Notes: a model not told the origin generated them from the sequence alone. DNA of 64,000 nt from Flavobacterium keumense (GCF_029866485.1 NZ_CP092332.1:868001-932000), one strand, 5' to 3'; positions 35,463 through 45,949 are shown, numbered from the stretch's first letter. Numbers and translations are program-made.

Positions 35463-36809
35463 ATGTTTAAAAAAATATTAATTGCAAATAGAGGAGAAAT
35501 TGCACTTCGTGTAATTCGTACTTGCAAAGAGATGGGAATCAAAACAGTTGCTGTTTATTCTACTGCTGATGCGGAAAGTTTACACGTAAAGTTTGCAGAT
35601 GAAGCAGTGTGTATTGGTCCTGCGCCAAGTAATTTGTCCTATTTGAAAATGTCCAATATTATTGCGGCAGCAGAAATTACCAATGCTGATGCCATTCACC
35701 CAGGATACGGTTTCCTTTCTGAAAATTCAAAATTTTCAAAAATCTGTCAAGAACACGGTATTAAATTTATTGGTGCAGCTCCAGAAATGATTGACAGAAT
35801 GGGTGATAAAGCTTCGGCTAAATCAACCATGATTGAAGCAGGAGTGCCTTGTGTTCCAGGATCAGAAGGGATCTTAGAATCTTTTGAACAAGCACAAAAA
35901 GTTGCTAAAGAAATAGGGTATCCTGTAATGATGAAAGCTACTGCAGGTGGAGGAGGAAAAGGGATGCGTGCCATTTGGAAAGAAGAAGAACTCCATAAAG
36001 CATGGGAAAGTGCACGTCAGGAAGCAGCTGCGGCTTTTGGAAATGACGGGATGTATATGGAAAAATTAATTGAAGAGCCTCGTCATATTGAAATTCAAGT
36101 GGTGGGGGATTCTTATGGTAAAGCCTGTCACCTTTCTGAAAGAGATTGTTCTGTACAACGTCGTCACCAAAAATTAACCGAAGAAACACCTTCGCCATTT
36201 ATGACCGATGAATTACGTCAAAAAATGGGAGAAGCTGCTGTAAAAGCTGCTGAATATATTAAATATGAAGGAGCTGGAACAGTAGAATTCTTGGTAGACA
36301 AACACCGTAATTTCTATTTTATGGAAATGAATACGCGTATTCAAGTAGAACATCCAATTACAGAACAAGTAATTGATTACGACTTGATTCGTGAGCAAAT
36401 TTTAGTGGCAGCTGGTGTGCCAATTTCCGGTAAAAACTATTTACCACAATTACATGCAATTGAATGCCGTATCAATGCCGAAGATCCTTATAATGATTTC
36501 CGTCCGTCACCGGGGAAAATCACCACCTTGCACATGCCAGGGGGGCACGGTGTACGTTTAGATACTCACGTATATTCAGGGTATTCTATTCCGCCAAACT
36601 ACGATTCTATGATTGCTAAGTTGATTACCACAGCGCAAACACGTGAAGAAGCTATCAGTAAAATGAGAAGAGCTTTGGACGAATTCGTAATTGAAGGAGT
36701 TAAAACTACGATTCCGTTCCACAGACAGTTGATGGACGATCCTCGTTATATTGCAGGAGATTATACAACAGCTTTCATGGACACATTCAAAATGAATGAT
36801 CCGGAATAA
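35463..36809 (+). CDS. accC: Biotin carboxylase subunit of acetyl-CoA carboxylase
   Basis: AccC carboxylates the biotin of AccB with ATP and bicarbonate. The 448-residue protein has the start [21 protein letters not shown], the glycine-rich ATP loop GGGGKGMR near residue 162, the metal and bicarbonate site [20 protein letters not shown], and ECRINAEDP. Length is standard. It is the last gene of the fatty acid cluster and ends in a hairpin terminator. Confidence 0.98.
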   Translation: MFKKILIANRGEIALRVIRTCKEMGIKTVAVYSTADAESLHVKFADEAVCIGPAPSNLSYLKMSNIIAAAEITNADAIHPGYGFLSENSKFSKICQEHGIKFIGAAPEMIDRMGDKASAKSTMIEAGVPCVPGSEGILESFEQAQKVAKEIGYPVMMKATAGGGGKGMRAIWKEEELHKAWESARQEAAAAFGNDGMYMEKLIEEPRHIEIQVVGDSYGKACHLSERDCSVQRRHQKLTEETPSPFMTDELRQKMGEAAVKAAEYIKYEGAGTVEFLVDKHRNFYFMEMNTRIQVEHPITEQVIDYDLIREQILVAAGVPISGKNYLPQLHAIECRINAEDPYNDFRPSPGKITTLHMPGGHGVRLDTHVYSGYSIPPNYDSMIAKLITTAQTREEAISKMRRALDEFVIEGVKTTIPFHRQLMDDPRYIAGDYTTAFMDTFKMNDPE

Positions 36810-36830
36810 AAAATGAAACACATTTCATAG

Positions 36831-36856
36831 AAAACCTTGCATCATTGCAAGGTTTT
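36831..36856 (+). terminator. Terminator after accC
   Basis: A 10-bp stem (AAAACCTTGC with GCAAGGTTTT) around ATCATT runs into T residues, 22 bases past the stop. Confidence 0.85.
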
Positions 36857-36962
36857 TTGTTTAATGTATTGTTTTGAGAGGGAATACGATTAGTTTTTTG
36901 GGTCTATTCACCGCAGATTCGCAGATTTTTTACTAAATTTTCATTCACGATTAAAGATTATG

Positions 36963-36970
36963 TATTTTTG
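36963..36970 (+). promoter_or_regulatory. Promoter box before the DUF1569 gene
   Basis: TATTTTTG matches TAnnTTTG, 34 bases before the ATG at 37005. No TTG partner is clear at the expected distance. Confidence 0.45.
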
Positions 36971-37004
36971 ATTTGCTTAGAGCCAAAAAAACGAAAATCA
37001 TAAA

Positions 37005-37472
37005 ATGAAAAATAAATTAGATTCTTTATTAAACCAATTAGAACACCATATTCCAAGTAGTGAATTGATTAATTCACAAGTATCTCAATCTACTGTTGGA
37101 TGGCAAATTGAACATTCGCTTTTAACTATAAATGGGATTGTTAGCGCTGTACAAAAGTCCAATCCGAAAGATTATAACTGGAAGTTTAGTTTGATGAAGT
37201 TGATTATTTTGGCAACGAAAAAAATACCTAGAGGAAAAGCAAAAGCACCCAAAGTTGTGGTTCCAAAAGCACTCATAAACAATGATGATTTACAAGAACA
37301 TTTGTCTAAAACAAGAGACGCGATTAAAGCGTTGGAGATGGTTTCCAAAGATCAGTTTTTTGAACATCCTTACTTTGGAAAATTGAAACTAAAGGAAACA
37401 ATCCGTTTCCTTGAAATTCACACAGATCATCATTTAAATATCATTGAAGATATTGTCACTAATAAATACTAA
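37005..37472 (+). CDS. DUF1569 family protein (DinB-like)
   Basis: The 155-residue protein has the helical pattern of DUF1569, a branch of the DinB/YfiT fold: GWQIEHSLLTINGI near residue 29, FEHPYFGKLKLKETIRFLEIHTDHHLNII near the end. The histidines in IEHS and HTDHH would be metal ligands in DinB-like proteins. No substrate is known. The gene stands alone and converges with the S9 peptidase across a shared terminator. Confidence 0.75.
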   Translation: MKNKLDSLLNQLEHHIPSSELINSQVSQSTVGWQIEHSLLTINGIVSAVQKSNPKDYNWKFSLMKLIILATKKIPRGKAKAPKVVVPKALINNDDLQEHLSKTRDAIKALEMVSKDQFFEHPYFGKLKLKETIRFLEIHTDHHLNIIEDIVTNKY

Positions 37473-37496
37473 AAACCTCGTCATTGACGAGGTTTT
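37472..37496. terminator. Bidirectional terminator
   Basis: An 11-bp stem (AAAACCTCGTC with GACGAGGTTTT) flanked by A and T residues lies between convergent genes and can serve both strands. Confidence 0.85.
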
Positions 37497-37504
37497 CTTT
37501 TACA

Positions 37505-39400
37505 TTATAAAGTTTCTTTCAGCCATTTGAAAAATTCTTTTTGCCAAACTTGCGCATTTTGAGGCTTCAATACCCAATGATTTTCTTCTGGGAAATACAA
37601 AAACCTACTTTTTATACCACGAAGTTGTGCAGCTTGGAATGCTTCTTGACTTTGTCCAATTGGCACACGGAAATCTTTTCCACCTTGAATGATTAAGATA
37701 GGTTTGTTCCATTTGTCTACCAAATTCATTGGATTGAATGTAGTATAACTTTTTTGTGCGGCGGCATTGTCTTTTTCCCAATAGGCACCTCCAAAATCCC
37801 AATTATTAAAGAAGACTTCTTCGGTGGTACCAAACATACTTTGGGTATTAAAAACACCATCGTGAGCAATGAACGTTTTGAAACGGTTGTTGTGAATACC
37901 GGCTAAATAAAATACAGAATAGCCCCCATAACTAGCCCCCACACATCCTAAACGTGTTTTATCTACATACGATTCTTTGGCCACGTCATCAATTGCTGAC
38001 AGGTAATCGTCCATTACTTGTCCGCCCCAATCTTTACTGATTTGCTCATTCCATGCTACACCATGACCTTGCATTCCGCGACGGTTAGGAGCGACTACAA
38101 TATAACCGTTAGCCGCCATTAATTGGAAATTCCAACGGTACGAATAAAATTGTGTCAAAGCACTTTGAGGTCCACCTTGGCAATACAATAAGGTTGGATA
38201 TTTTTTTGTAGCATCAAAATTAGGAGGTAAAATGACCCAAACTAGCATTTTCTTTCCATCGGTAGTGGTTACATAACGTCTTTCTGTTTTGCTTAGCGCC
38301 AAAGTGTTGTAAGTTGCTGTGTTCACATTAGACAATTGAGTCCAGCTTTTTTTCTTTAGATGAAACGAGTAAATTTCAGCGGCATGATTCATGTCGGCAC
38401 GAGTTAAAAAAACGGTATCTCCAGAGAAACCAATAATGTCATTCACATCAAAATCACCATTGGTAATTTGGCGCACCTGAACCGCTATTTTTGTCGTACC
38501 TGGGAAGTTCACTTCAAAAAGTTGTTTGGTTCCGTCAACAGCAGCAATAAAGTAGATGCTTTTGCCGTCTTTACTCCATAAAAAATGATCCACACTTCCG
38601 TCCCAATTTGCCGTTAAGTTCAATTTCATTCCTTTAAAAGAAACAATAATGTCGTTTTTGTCAGCCTCATACCCATCGCGTTTCATTTGTAACCAAGCTA
38701 AATTCCCAGTCGATGAAAATTGAGGTGCCATATCATACCCGTCATTACCTTCGGTTAAATTAGTTGTGTTTCCTGTAGCTAAGTCATATTGATAAATATT
38801 AGTATTGGTCGAAATGGCATATTGTGTGCCTGCTTTTTTCTTGCATACATACAAAATACTTTTGCTGTCTGGCGACCAAATATAATCTTCGTCTCCGCCA
38901 AAAGGTTTTTGAGGACTATCAAAGTTTTCTCCTTTTAAGAGGTCAATCCCAATAGCTCCTTCTTTGTTTTCTTTGTAAAAAACGTGGTTGAATTTCCCTT
39001 CGTTCCAAGTATCCCAATGGCGATAGTCTAATCCATTGTAGATTTGTACGTCTGATTTTTGTAGTTCCGGATAAAAATCTTTTCCATGTACTTTGTCAAT
39101 TTTTACCTCTTCGTTGTACACGATGTATTTCCCGTCAGGCGAGACGTTTTTGTCTGTTAAGATAATTTTACTGTCTTTAATTTCTGTTGCCACGCCTCCA
39201 GTAATCGGTAAAACGTAGGTTTTTGAATTGGATTTGTTTTCTGCTACAGAGGGCGTACTTACTTTGTAGACAATATTTTTGCCGTCTTTAGAAATACCTA
39301 AAGGACTTATTCTGCCTAATTTCCAAAGTAGTTCAGGAGTCATTGTGTTTTGCGCCATGGCATGTAAACTGATTAGAGTGAAAAGAATTATTTTTTTCAT
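37505..39400 (-). CDS. S9 family peptidase (prolyl oligopeptidase type)
   Basis: The product is a secreted serine peptidase with signal peptide MKKIILFTLISLHAMAQ, a beta-propeller of WD/TolB-like blades to about residue 360, and an alpha/beta-hydrolase domain. The catalytic residues are Ser in GCVGASYGGYS, Asp in IQGGKDFRVPI and His in PEENHWVL. I start at ATG 39400 (631 residues); the frame is open eight codons upstream but that would bury the signal peptide. Dipeptidyl-peptidase or acylaminoacyl-peptidase activity is likely for the family; the exact specificity cannot be read. Confidence 0.92.
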   Translation of the reverse strand: MKKIILFTLISLHAMAQNTMTPELLWKLGRISPLGISKDGKNIVYKVSTPSVAENKSNSKTYVLPITGGVATEIKDSKIILTDKNVSPDGKYIVYNEEVKIDKVHGKDFYPELQKSDVQIYNGLDYRHWDTWNEGKFNHVFYKENKEGAIGIDLLKGENFDSPQKPFGGDEDYIWSPDSKSILYVCKKKAGTQYAISTNTNIYQYDLATGNTTNLTEGNDGYDMAPQFSSTGNLAWLQMKRDGYEADKNDIIVSFKGMKLNLTANWDGSVDHFLWSKDGKSIYFIAAVDGTKQLFEVNFPGTTKIAVQVRQITNGDFDVNDIIGFSGDTVFLTRADMNHAAEIYSFHLKKKSWTQLSNVNTATYNTLALSKTERRYVTTTDGKKMLVWVILPPNFDATKKYPTLLYCQGGPQSALTQFYSYRWNFQLMAANGYIVVAPNRRGMQGHGVAWNEQISKDWGGQVMDDYLSAIDDVAKESYVDKTRLGCVGASYGGYSVFYLAGIHNNRFKTFIAHDGVFNTQSMFGTTEEVFFNNWDFGGAYWEKDNAAAQKSYTTFNPMNLVDKWNKPILIIQGGKDFRVPIGQSQEAFQAAQLRGIKSRFLYFPEENHWVLKPQNAQVWQKEFFKWLKETL

Positions 39401-39636
39401 AACATTTATTGATTTTCGGTTCATAAAAATAATTAATTCTAATGAGAAACGCGATTTTAATGCGAAATTTTAGCCCAGATGGGAACGGCATCCTTTTTCT
39501 TTTTTTGGATGAGGGGAGGATTTGGGATAAAAAAAAGAAAAAGATATAGTGGACAGCTGGAGATAGCTCCAAAAAAGTAGTATTTTTATACCAATTCAAA
39601 TCAGGCTTTTTTAGAAGCATTTTTAGATTCTTACTT

Positions 39637-40314
39637 ATGGTTAAATTAAAACGTATTTTATATAAAGTTGTAGTGTGGTTTTTGGGGCTTTCGGTATTCT
39701 CAGTAGTCTTTTTCAAATTTGTGCCTGTGCCATTTACTCCTTTAATGGGGATTCGAATTATTGAAAATAAGTGGGATAAAAAGCCTATTTATTTTGAACA
39801 TGATTGGGAGCCCATTGAAAAGATCTCAATGAATTTGCAAAAAGCAGTAATTGCTAGTGAAGATGGGACTTTTTTACGACATCACGGGTTTGATTTTAGC
39901 GCTATGCAAAAAGCGTTTCAAAATAATGCGAATGGCAAAAAGATAAAAGGAGGAAGTACCATTTCGCAGCAAACGGCCAAAAATGTATTTTTATGGCAGG
40001 GCAGAAGTTATTTTAGAAAAGCTTTGGAAGCCTATTTTACGGTTTTAATCGAATTGATTTGGGGTAAAGAACGTATTATGGAGGTGTATTTGAACAGTAT
40101 TGAAATGGGAGACGGTATTTATGGAGCCCATGCTGCTACTCGTTACTGGTATGGTAAAGATGCTTCTAGTTTAACTAAAATGGAGGCGGCAGGAATAGCT
40201 GCTATTTTACCTAATCCAAGAAAATATAAAGCATCTAATTCTTCTGCGTTTATAAACAGGAGAAAAGAGAGAATTGTCCGTGTAATGCGACATATTGGAA
40301 AGATTAAGTATTAA
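39637..40314 (+). CDS. mtgA: Monofunctional peptidoglycan glycosyltransferase
   Basis: MtgA polymerises lipid II into glycan strands without a transpeptidase domain. The 225-residue protein has one N-terminal membrane segment and the GT51 motifs in order: ASEDGTFLRHHGFD with the catalytic Glu, KGGSTISQQTAKNVFLW, KERIMEVYLNSIEMG and GAHAATRYWYGK. Length fits the family. It is a single gene, convergent with panD through a shared hairpin. Confidence 0.95.
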   Translation: MVKLKRILYKVVVWFLGLSVFSVVFFKFVPVPFTPLMGIRIIENKWDKKPIYFEHDWEPIEKISMNLQKAVIASEDGTFLRHHGFDFSAMQKAFQNNANGKKIKGGSTISQQTAKNVFLWQGRSYFRKALEAYFTVLIELIWGKERIMEVYLNSIEMGDGIYGAHAATRYWYGKDASSLTKMEAAGIAAILPNPRKYKASNSSAFINRRKERIVRVMRHIGKIKY

Positions 40315-40337
40315 AAAAGCCTCTTAAGAGGCTTTTT
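40314..40337. terminator. Bidirectional terminator between mtgA and panD
   Basis: A 24-base perfect palindrome (AAAAAGCCTCTT and its complement) overlaps the last base of the mtgA stop codon and ends in T residues on both strands. Confidence 0.85.
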
Positions 40338-40354
40338 AATCAATTATTTTCAAT

Positions 40355-40705
40355 TTAGGTAAGTGAATTATTTGCTTCATTCGGGAAGATGATCCAAGGT
40401 TTGAACGTTTTGGCTTCTTCAAAATCTAGGGTTGCATAGGATATAATGATTATAATATCATCTTTCTGTACTTTTCGAGCTGCAGGGCCATTTAGGGTAA
40501 TTGTACCTGAGTTTTTTTCTCCTTTGATGGCATAAGTTTCAAAACGTTCTCCATTGTTTACGTTAACAATGGCTACTTTTTCACCTTCAATGATATTGGA
40601 AGCTTCTAGTAAAGCTTCGTCAATAGTAATGCTTCCGATGTAATTTAAATCGGCTCCAGTTACCTTAACTCGGTGTATTTTTGATTTTACAACTTGAATT
40701 TGCAT
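40355..40705 (-). CDS. panD: Aspartate 1-decarboxylase
   Basis: PanD makes beta-alanine for pantothenate. The 116-residue proenzyme has the self-cleavage site Gly24-Ser25 in NYIGSITID, after which Ser25 becomes the pyruvoyl group; the catalytic Lys9-type position falls in VVKSKIHR and the conserved NGPAAR follows. It lies 14 bases after panC and is co-transcribed with it. Confidence 0.96.
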   Translation of the reverse strand: MQIQVVKSKIHRVKVTGADLNYIGSITIDEALLEASNIIEGEKVAIVNVNNGERFETYAIKGEKNSGTITLNGPAARKVQKDDIIIIISYATLDFEEAKTFKPWIIFPNEANNSLT

Positions 40706-40719
40706 GATGCAAAAGTAAT

Positions 40720-41568
40720 TTAATTTAGTGAAATGGTGTCAATCAATCGAATATTGTTTACAAAAACAGCAATAAAAGCCCGATAATTTTTATTTTTTTC
40801 TTTTTTTAAGCAAGGCAATAGCGTTTCTTCGTCGGCTATGGTAAAGTATTCCAAATTAAATATTGGATTGTTTTCAAAGGTTTGTTGAACAGACTGATAA
40901 ATGGTTTCAAGGTCTTCTTTTCCAAATTTTTCTTTAGCCTCAAGTAATGTTTGGTAAATAATACTTGCTTTTTCTCGCTCTTGTACAGAGAGTCTTTCGT
41001 TTCTGGAGCTCATAGCAAGTTGATTATGTTCGCGAGCAATAGGACATCCAATGATAGTTACAGGGATTTGATTTTTAGCAACCAATTTTTTCACAATTTG
41101 TAGTTGTTGAAAATCTTTTTCTCCAAAATACGCATTGGTTGGCTGTATTATTTCGAATAAACATTTCACAATAGTGCCTACTCCGTTGAAATGACCGGGT
41201 CTAAATTTTCCTTCCATTACATTCTCTAATCCATCAAAATCAAAAGTTTCTGACTTAGGATTTTTACCATAAACATCTTCAACAGAAGGAGCGTATAGGA
41301 TAATTTCAGAACTTAAATCGGATATTTTTTTAATATCCGCATCAAGCGTTCGGGGGTATTTTGCTAAATCTTCAGGGTTATTAAACTGGGTTGGGTTTAC
41401 AAAAATACTAACTACAGTTACTTTATTTTCGTTTAAAGATTGTTTGATTAAAGCTAGGTGACCCGCGTGTAAAGCACCCATGGTTGGGACAAATCCGATA
41501 GTGGAATTGGCTGATATAATAGGTTTTAAATGGGCTATTAATGGAGCTTTTCCGTAGAAAATGTACAT
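40720..41568 (-). CDS. panC: Pantothenate synthetase
   Basis: PanC ligates pantoate and beta-alanine with ATP. The 282-residue protein shows the nucleotidyl transferase motif [16 protein letters not shown] near residue 27, [11 protein letters not shown], the pantoate region [21 protein letters not shown], and the KMSKS-like MSSRNERLS. It opens the panCD unit; panB is not in the window. Confidence 0.97.
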   Translation of the reverse strand: MYIFYGKAPLIAHLKPIISANSTIGFVPTMGALHAGHLALIKQSLNENKVTVVSIFVNPTQFNNPEDLAKYPRTLDADIKKISDLSSEIILYAPSVEDVYGKNPKSETFDFDGLENVMEGKFRPGHFNGVGTIVKCLFEIIQPTNAYFGEKDFQQLQIVKKLVAKNQIPVTIIGCPIAREHNQLAMSSRNERLSVQEREKASIIYQTLLEAKEKFGKEDLETIYQSVQQTFENNPIFNLEYFTIADEETLLPCLKKEKNKNYRAFIAVFVNNIRLIDTISLN

Positions 41569-41590
41569 AATGGATGTTTTAAATGGAGTG

Positions 41591-41598
41591 CAAACTTA
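41591..41598 (-). promoter_or_regulatory. Promoter -7 box of panCD
   Basis: The minus strand reads TAAGTTTG, 22 bases before the panC start. It lies in the 107-base divergent spacer to the synthase-like gene. Confidence 0.45.
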
Positions 41599-41604
41599 AC
41601 ATAT

Positions 41605-41637
41605 TTGTTATAAAGTGCATAAATTTTTGTAATTTTG
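41605..41637 (+). promoter_or_regulatory. Promoter of the GT5-like gene
   Basis: TTG at 41605-41607 and TAATTTTG at 41630-41637 are 22 bases apart, with 38 bases to the ATG. Confidence 0.5.
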
Positions 41638-41675
41638 CTCGGTTTTTATTGCCAAAAAATTAAGTAAATTGTAAT

Positions 41676-42482
41676 ATGAAAGACAAGAAGATATTATATG
41701 TATCATCTGAAGTAGTTCCTTATCTTGCTGAAAATGAGGTTTCTTTGATGTCCTATGATGCGCCTAAAATGATTAATGATCAAGGTGGACAGATAAGAAT
41801 TTTTATGCCAAGATATGGAAATATCAATGAGAGGAGACATCAATTACATGAGGTAATTCGGCTTTCAGGGATGAATTTGGTAGTAAATGATTTGGACATG
41901 CCATTAATCATTAAAGTGGCATCTATTCCTAAGGAAAGAATTCAGGTTTATTTTATTGATAACGAGGAGTATTTTAAGCGTAAATATACTTTTTTTGATG
42001 AATCAGGAAAATTGTACCCAGATAATGATGAGCGTGCTATTTTCTTTGCTAAAGGAGTAGTAGAGACAGTAAAAAAATTAAATTGGGTTCCAGATATTAT
42101 TCATGTTCACGGTTGGATGGCAGCAATGTTACCCATTTACATGAAGCATTTTTATAAGAATGAGGCCTTGTTTTCTGAAACTAAAATAGTTACTTCTGTA
42201 TACAGTGAATCATTTGAAGGGACATTAGATTCGGAAATGATTAATAAAGTGAAATTTGATAATGTGCCTTTGGAGTCTATTTTGGATCTTGAAGTGCCTA
42301 ATTATGAAAACATTATCAAAGCCACAATTAAACATTCTGACGCTGTTATTATTGGTTCTGAAAATCTATCACCAAGTTTAACAAAATTTATAGAAACTTC
42401 AGGAAAACCTTTTTTACCTTTCCAATCGAAAGAAGTATTTGCAGAAGCGTATACTAATTTCTATAAAAACGAGGTTCTTTAA
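41676..42482 (+). CDS. Glycogen/starch synthase N-terminal (GT5)-like protein
   Basis: The 268-residue protein matches only the first Rossmann domain of GT5 glycogen synthases: ILYVSSEVVPY, the region RIFMPRYGNINERRHQLHEVIRLSG, IQVYFIDNEEYFKRK, and PDIIHVHGWMAAMLPIYMK. Complete GT5 enzymes are about 480 residues. The nucleotide-sugar-binding KTGGL after the first strand is missing (here PYLAENEVSLMSYDAPKMI), and so is the whole C-terminal domain. It is therefore probably not a working glycogen synthase. It is followed by the DUF4270 gene and glmS, which may share its transcript. Confidence 0.8.
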   Translation: MKDKKILYVSSEVVPYLAENEVSLMSYDAPKMINDQGGQIRIFMPRYGNINERRHQLHEVIRLSGMNLVVNDLDMPLIIKVASIPKERIQVYFIDNEEYFKRKYTFFDESGKLYPDNDERAIFFAKGVVETVKKLNWVPDIIHVHGWMAAMLPIYMKHFYKNEALFSETKIVTSVYSESFEGTLDSEMINKVKFDNVPLESILDLEVPNYENIIKATIKHSDAVIIGSENLSPSLTKFIETSGKPFLPFQSKEVFAEAYTNFYKNEVL

Positions 42483-42504
42483 AAATTAAACTTTAGCGTA
42501 AAAC

Positions 42505-44072
42505 ATGTACAATACTTCTTTTTTTAAGAAATTAATTTTAATCTTAGTAGCTCTCATTTTGTATTCTTGTGATAAAGATTATAATGCTATTGGGGCTGAT
42601 TTATTAGAGAAAATCACTTTGACTTTTTACAATACACTTCTGATGTAGTGGCTCATAATCAAAAGATAGGGCCTGTTGACAGTAATAATTTACCAATAAA
42701 TGCCCTTGGTATTTATGATGACCCAGCATTTGGTAAAACAACAGCTCATTTTGCTACTCAATTGAGTTTGTCTTCAATAGCTCCAACTATAGGAGCTAAT
42801 GCTGTGATTGATAGTGTATATTTATCTGTGCCTTACTTTAGTACTTTAAAAACTACTAATTCTGATGGGAGTCATGTCTATGAATTAGATTCGATTTATG
42901 GTGGTCAATCTCCTATCAAATTAAGCATATATGAGTCGGGATATTATATGCGTGACTTAGATCCTGCAACTTCATTTCAAGAAAGTCAAAAGTACTTTAC
43001 AGATCAAAATGTTGTATTTGATAATGCTAAATTGGGTACGCGCCTCAATAATTCCTCAAATCCATCTCAAAACGATTTGTTCTTTTTTGATTCGAAAGAA
43101 ATTGTTCAGAAAACAACAGCTACAGACGGTAAAGTTACTACAACTCGCTCTGTTCCAGCAATGCGATTAAAACTGAGCGATAGTTTTTTTAGGGATAAAA
43201 TTCTAAATGCATCCTCTGATAAATTGGTAAGCAATGAAGCATTTAAAAACTATTTTAGAGGTCTTTATTTTAAGGTTGAGACTGTTTCTGGGAGTGCAGG
43301 CAGTATGGCAATGATGAATTTCAAATCCGGAAAAATAATAATAAGTTACACAGAGGACCAAGTGAGTAATAATGTTACTACTAGGGTTCCTAAAACTATT
43401 GAGCTTAATTTGACAGGAAATTCAGTAAGCCTTTTAGATCAAAGTAATTTGAATGCGTCGTATATAAATGCAGTTACTAATCCCAATTCAAGTTTAGGAG
43501 ATGCTAATTTGTATTTGAAAGGAGGAGAGGGATCGATGGCTGTAATTGATTTATTTAAAACACCAGGAGAGTTAGATTTGATTAGAAGTAGAGGTTGGTT
43601 AATTAATGAAGCGAACCTGATTTTTCATATTGATGCAACCAAAATGGCCTCAAGTACAGAGCCAAACCGAGTCTACCTTTATGATCTCACACATAATAAA
43701 CCAGTAGTTGATTATTATTTAGACGCTACAAATTCTTCAGATGCTAAAAAATCTAAATATGTCTTTAGTGGTTTAATCAATAAAGAAGCAGTTACTAATG
43801 GTAGAGGACAAACGTATAAAATTAGGATTACGAATCAGATACGTAATTTAGTTAAGCATGCAGATTCTACTAACGTAAAACTAGGTCTTGTAGTTACAGA
43901 AAATATTTCGGAGTCTAGTTTTGTCAAATTAAGAAATGCAAATTCTTTTTCTGCCAAAATCGTTAAGGCTTCGGTTATGAATCCTCTGGGAACTATTCTT
44001 TATGGGACTCATCCTTCCATTCCGGAAGATAAAAGATTAAAACTTCAAATTTATTATACAAAACCTAATTAG
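42505..44072 (+). CDS. DUF4270 lipoprotein (frameshifted as read)
   Basis: The gene starts at ATG 42505 with a lipoprotein signal (KKLILILVALILYSC, lipobox Cys at residue 22) and reads to LLE near 42609. There the frame is lost at GAGAAAATCAC and resumes one base over as NHFDFLQYTSDVVAHNQ, continuing to the stop at 44072. One added A in the A-run restores a protein of about 522 residues. The body fits DUF4270, extracellular or surface lipoproteins of Bacteroidota without a known activity. It lies between the GT5-like gene (22-base gap) and glmS (8-base gap). Confidence 0.8.
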
Positions 44073-44080
44073 ATTGCGTT

Positions 44081-45928
44081 ATGTGTGGAATAGTTGGTTA
44101 TATTGGTTACAGAGAGGCTTACCCTATTGTTATTAAAGGTTTGAAAAGACTAGAATACAGGGGTTATGATAGTGCAGGTGTCATGTTATATGATGGAGAA
44201 AATCTAAAACTTTGTAAAACAAAAGGAAAAGTATCTGATCTTGAGGCAAAAGCCGTTAAGGAGATTACCACTAGCGGATCTATCGGGATTGGTCATACAA
44301 GATGGGCAACTCACGGTGTGCCAAATGATGTTAATTCACATCCTCATCTTTCTAATTCAGGAAATTTGGCAATTATTCATAATGGAATAATAGAAAATTA
44401 TGCGCCTCTGAAAGAAGAGTTAATCAAAAGAGGATACGTATTTCATTCAGATACTGATTCTGAGGTTTTAGTTAATTTAATTGAAGATATTCAAATCAAA
44501 GAAAAGTTAAAACTAGGAAAAGCGATTCAAGTGGCATTGAACCAAGTGGTAGGGGCCTATGCAATCGCTGTATTTGATAGAAATAATCCAGAAGAAATTG
44601 TAGCAGCAAGACTAGGAAGCCCTTTAGCTATTGGGGTGGGAGAGGGTGAATATTTTATTGCTTCAGATGCTTCTCCATTTATAGAGTATACTTCAAACGC
44701 AATTTATTTAGAAGATGGTGAAATAGCCAATATTAGGTTACACAAACCAATGAAGATAAGAAAAATTAAAGATGATACATTGGTAGATCCTTATATTCAA
44801 GAGCTTCAAATGAATTTGGAACAAATTGAAAAGGGTGGCTATGATCATTTCATGCTAAAAGAAATTTATGAACAGCCTAATGTAATTAAAGACACTTATA
44901 GAGGTAGATTGCATTCTAATGAAGGGATAATTCAAATGGCTGGCGTGGAAGATCATCTTGAAAAATTCTTACATGCAGATCGAATTATTATTGTGGCTTG
45001 TGGAACTTCGTGGCATGCAGGATTGGTTGCAGAATATGTTTTTGAGGAGTTTACAAGAATCCCAGTTGAAGTAGAATATGCTTCAGAATTTAGATATAGA
45101 AATCCAATTATAAGCAGCAAAGATGTAGTAATTGCTATTTCTCAATCAGGAGAAACAGCAGATACTATGGCAGCGATAAAATTAGCAAAAGAACATGGCG
45201 CTTTTGTGTTTGGTGTATGTAATGTAGTGGGATCATCTATTTCTAGAGAAAGTCATGCAGGGGCCTATACTCATGCTGGTCCTGAAATTGGGGTAGCATC
45301 TACAAAAGCTTTCACAACTCAAATCACAGTTTTAACAATGATTGCGTTACGTTTAGCAAAAGCAAAAGGTACTTTGTCCAATTCGGATTTTCATATGTAC
45401 CTACAAGAGTTAGAAATTATTCCTGAAAAAGTAAAAGAAGCATTAGAAACGGCAGTTACCACTAAGAAAATTGCAACTACTTTCAAAGATGCCCACAATT
45501 GTTTGTACTTAGGTAGGGGGTATAATTTTCCAGTAGCTCTCGAAGGAGCATTAAAATTAAAAGAGATTTCGTACATACACGCTGAAGGATATCCTGCAGC
45601 AGAGATGAAGCATGGTCCAATTGCGTTAATAGACGAGCAAATGCCTGTAATTGTTATTGCTCCAAAGCAAGGACATTATGATAAAATTGTAAGTAATATA
45701 CAAGAAATTAAATCCAGAAGTGGGCGGATAATTGCCGTTGTAACTAAAGGGGATACTCAAGTAAGAGAGTTAGCAGACTATGTTATTGAAGTTCCTGAAA
45801 CTTCCGATGCATTGTCTCCGTTAATTACCACAATTCCTCTACAATTATTGTCCTATTATATTGCAGTGTTTAGAGGTTGTAATGTTGATCAACCAAGAAA
45901 CTTAGCAAAATCGGTTACGGTAGAGTAA
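44081..45928 (+). CDS. glmS: Glutamine--fructose-6-phosphate aminotransferase (isomerizing)
   Basis: GlmS makes glucosamine-6-phosphate from fructose-6-phosphate and glutamine, the first step to UDP-GlcNAc. The 615-residue protein has the N-terminal glutaminase with nucleophile Cys2 (MCGIVGYIG), GHTRWATHG and HNGIIEN, then two sugar-isomerase domains with CGTSWHAG, SQSGETADT and the C-terminal LAKSVTVE. Length is standard. No glmS ribozyme is seen. A hairpin terminator follows. Confidence 0.98.
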   Translation: MCGIVGYIGYREAYPIVIKGLKRLEYRGYDSAGVMLYDGENLKLCKTKGKVSDLEAKAVKEITTSGSIGIGHTRWATHGVPNDVNSHPHLSNSGNLAIIHNGIIENYAPLKEELIKRGYVFHSDTDSEVLVNLIEDIQIKEKLKLGKAIQVALNQVVGAYAIAVFDRNNPEEIVAARLGSPLAIGVGEGEYFIASDASPFIEYTSNAIYLEDGEIANIRLHKPMKIRKIKDDTLVDPYIQELQMNLEQIEKGGYDHFMLKEIYEQPNVIKDTYRGRLHSNEGIIQMAGVEDHLEKFLHADRIIIVACGTSWHAGLVAEYVFEEFTRIPVEVEYASEFRYRNPIISSKDVVIAISQSGETADTMAAIKLAKEHGAFVFGVCNVVGSSISRESHAGAYTHAGPEIGVASTKAFTTQITVLTMIALRLAKAKGTLSNSDFHMYLQELEIIPEKVKEALETAVTTKKIATTFKDAHNCLYLGRGYNFPVALEGALKLKEISYIHAEGYPAAEMKHGPIALIDEQMPVIVIAPKQGHYDKIVSNIQEIKSRSGRIIAVVTKGDTQVRELADYVIEVPETSDALSPLITTIPLQLLSYYIAVFRGCNVDQPRNLAKSVTVE

Positions 45929-45949
45929 TTTTTTAGATAAATTTTTTTT

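Noticed and set aside
41676..42482. Truncated glgA produced by a frameshift
   Set aside because: The downstream DNA has no C-terminal GT5 text in any frame; the next gene, a lipoprotein, begins 22 bases later.
44000..44081. glmS ribozyme before glmS
   Set aside because: The gap to the upstream coding region is only eight bases, leaving no room for the ribozyme core.
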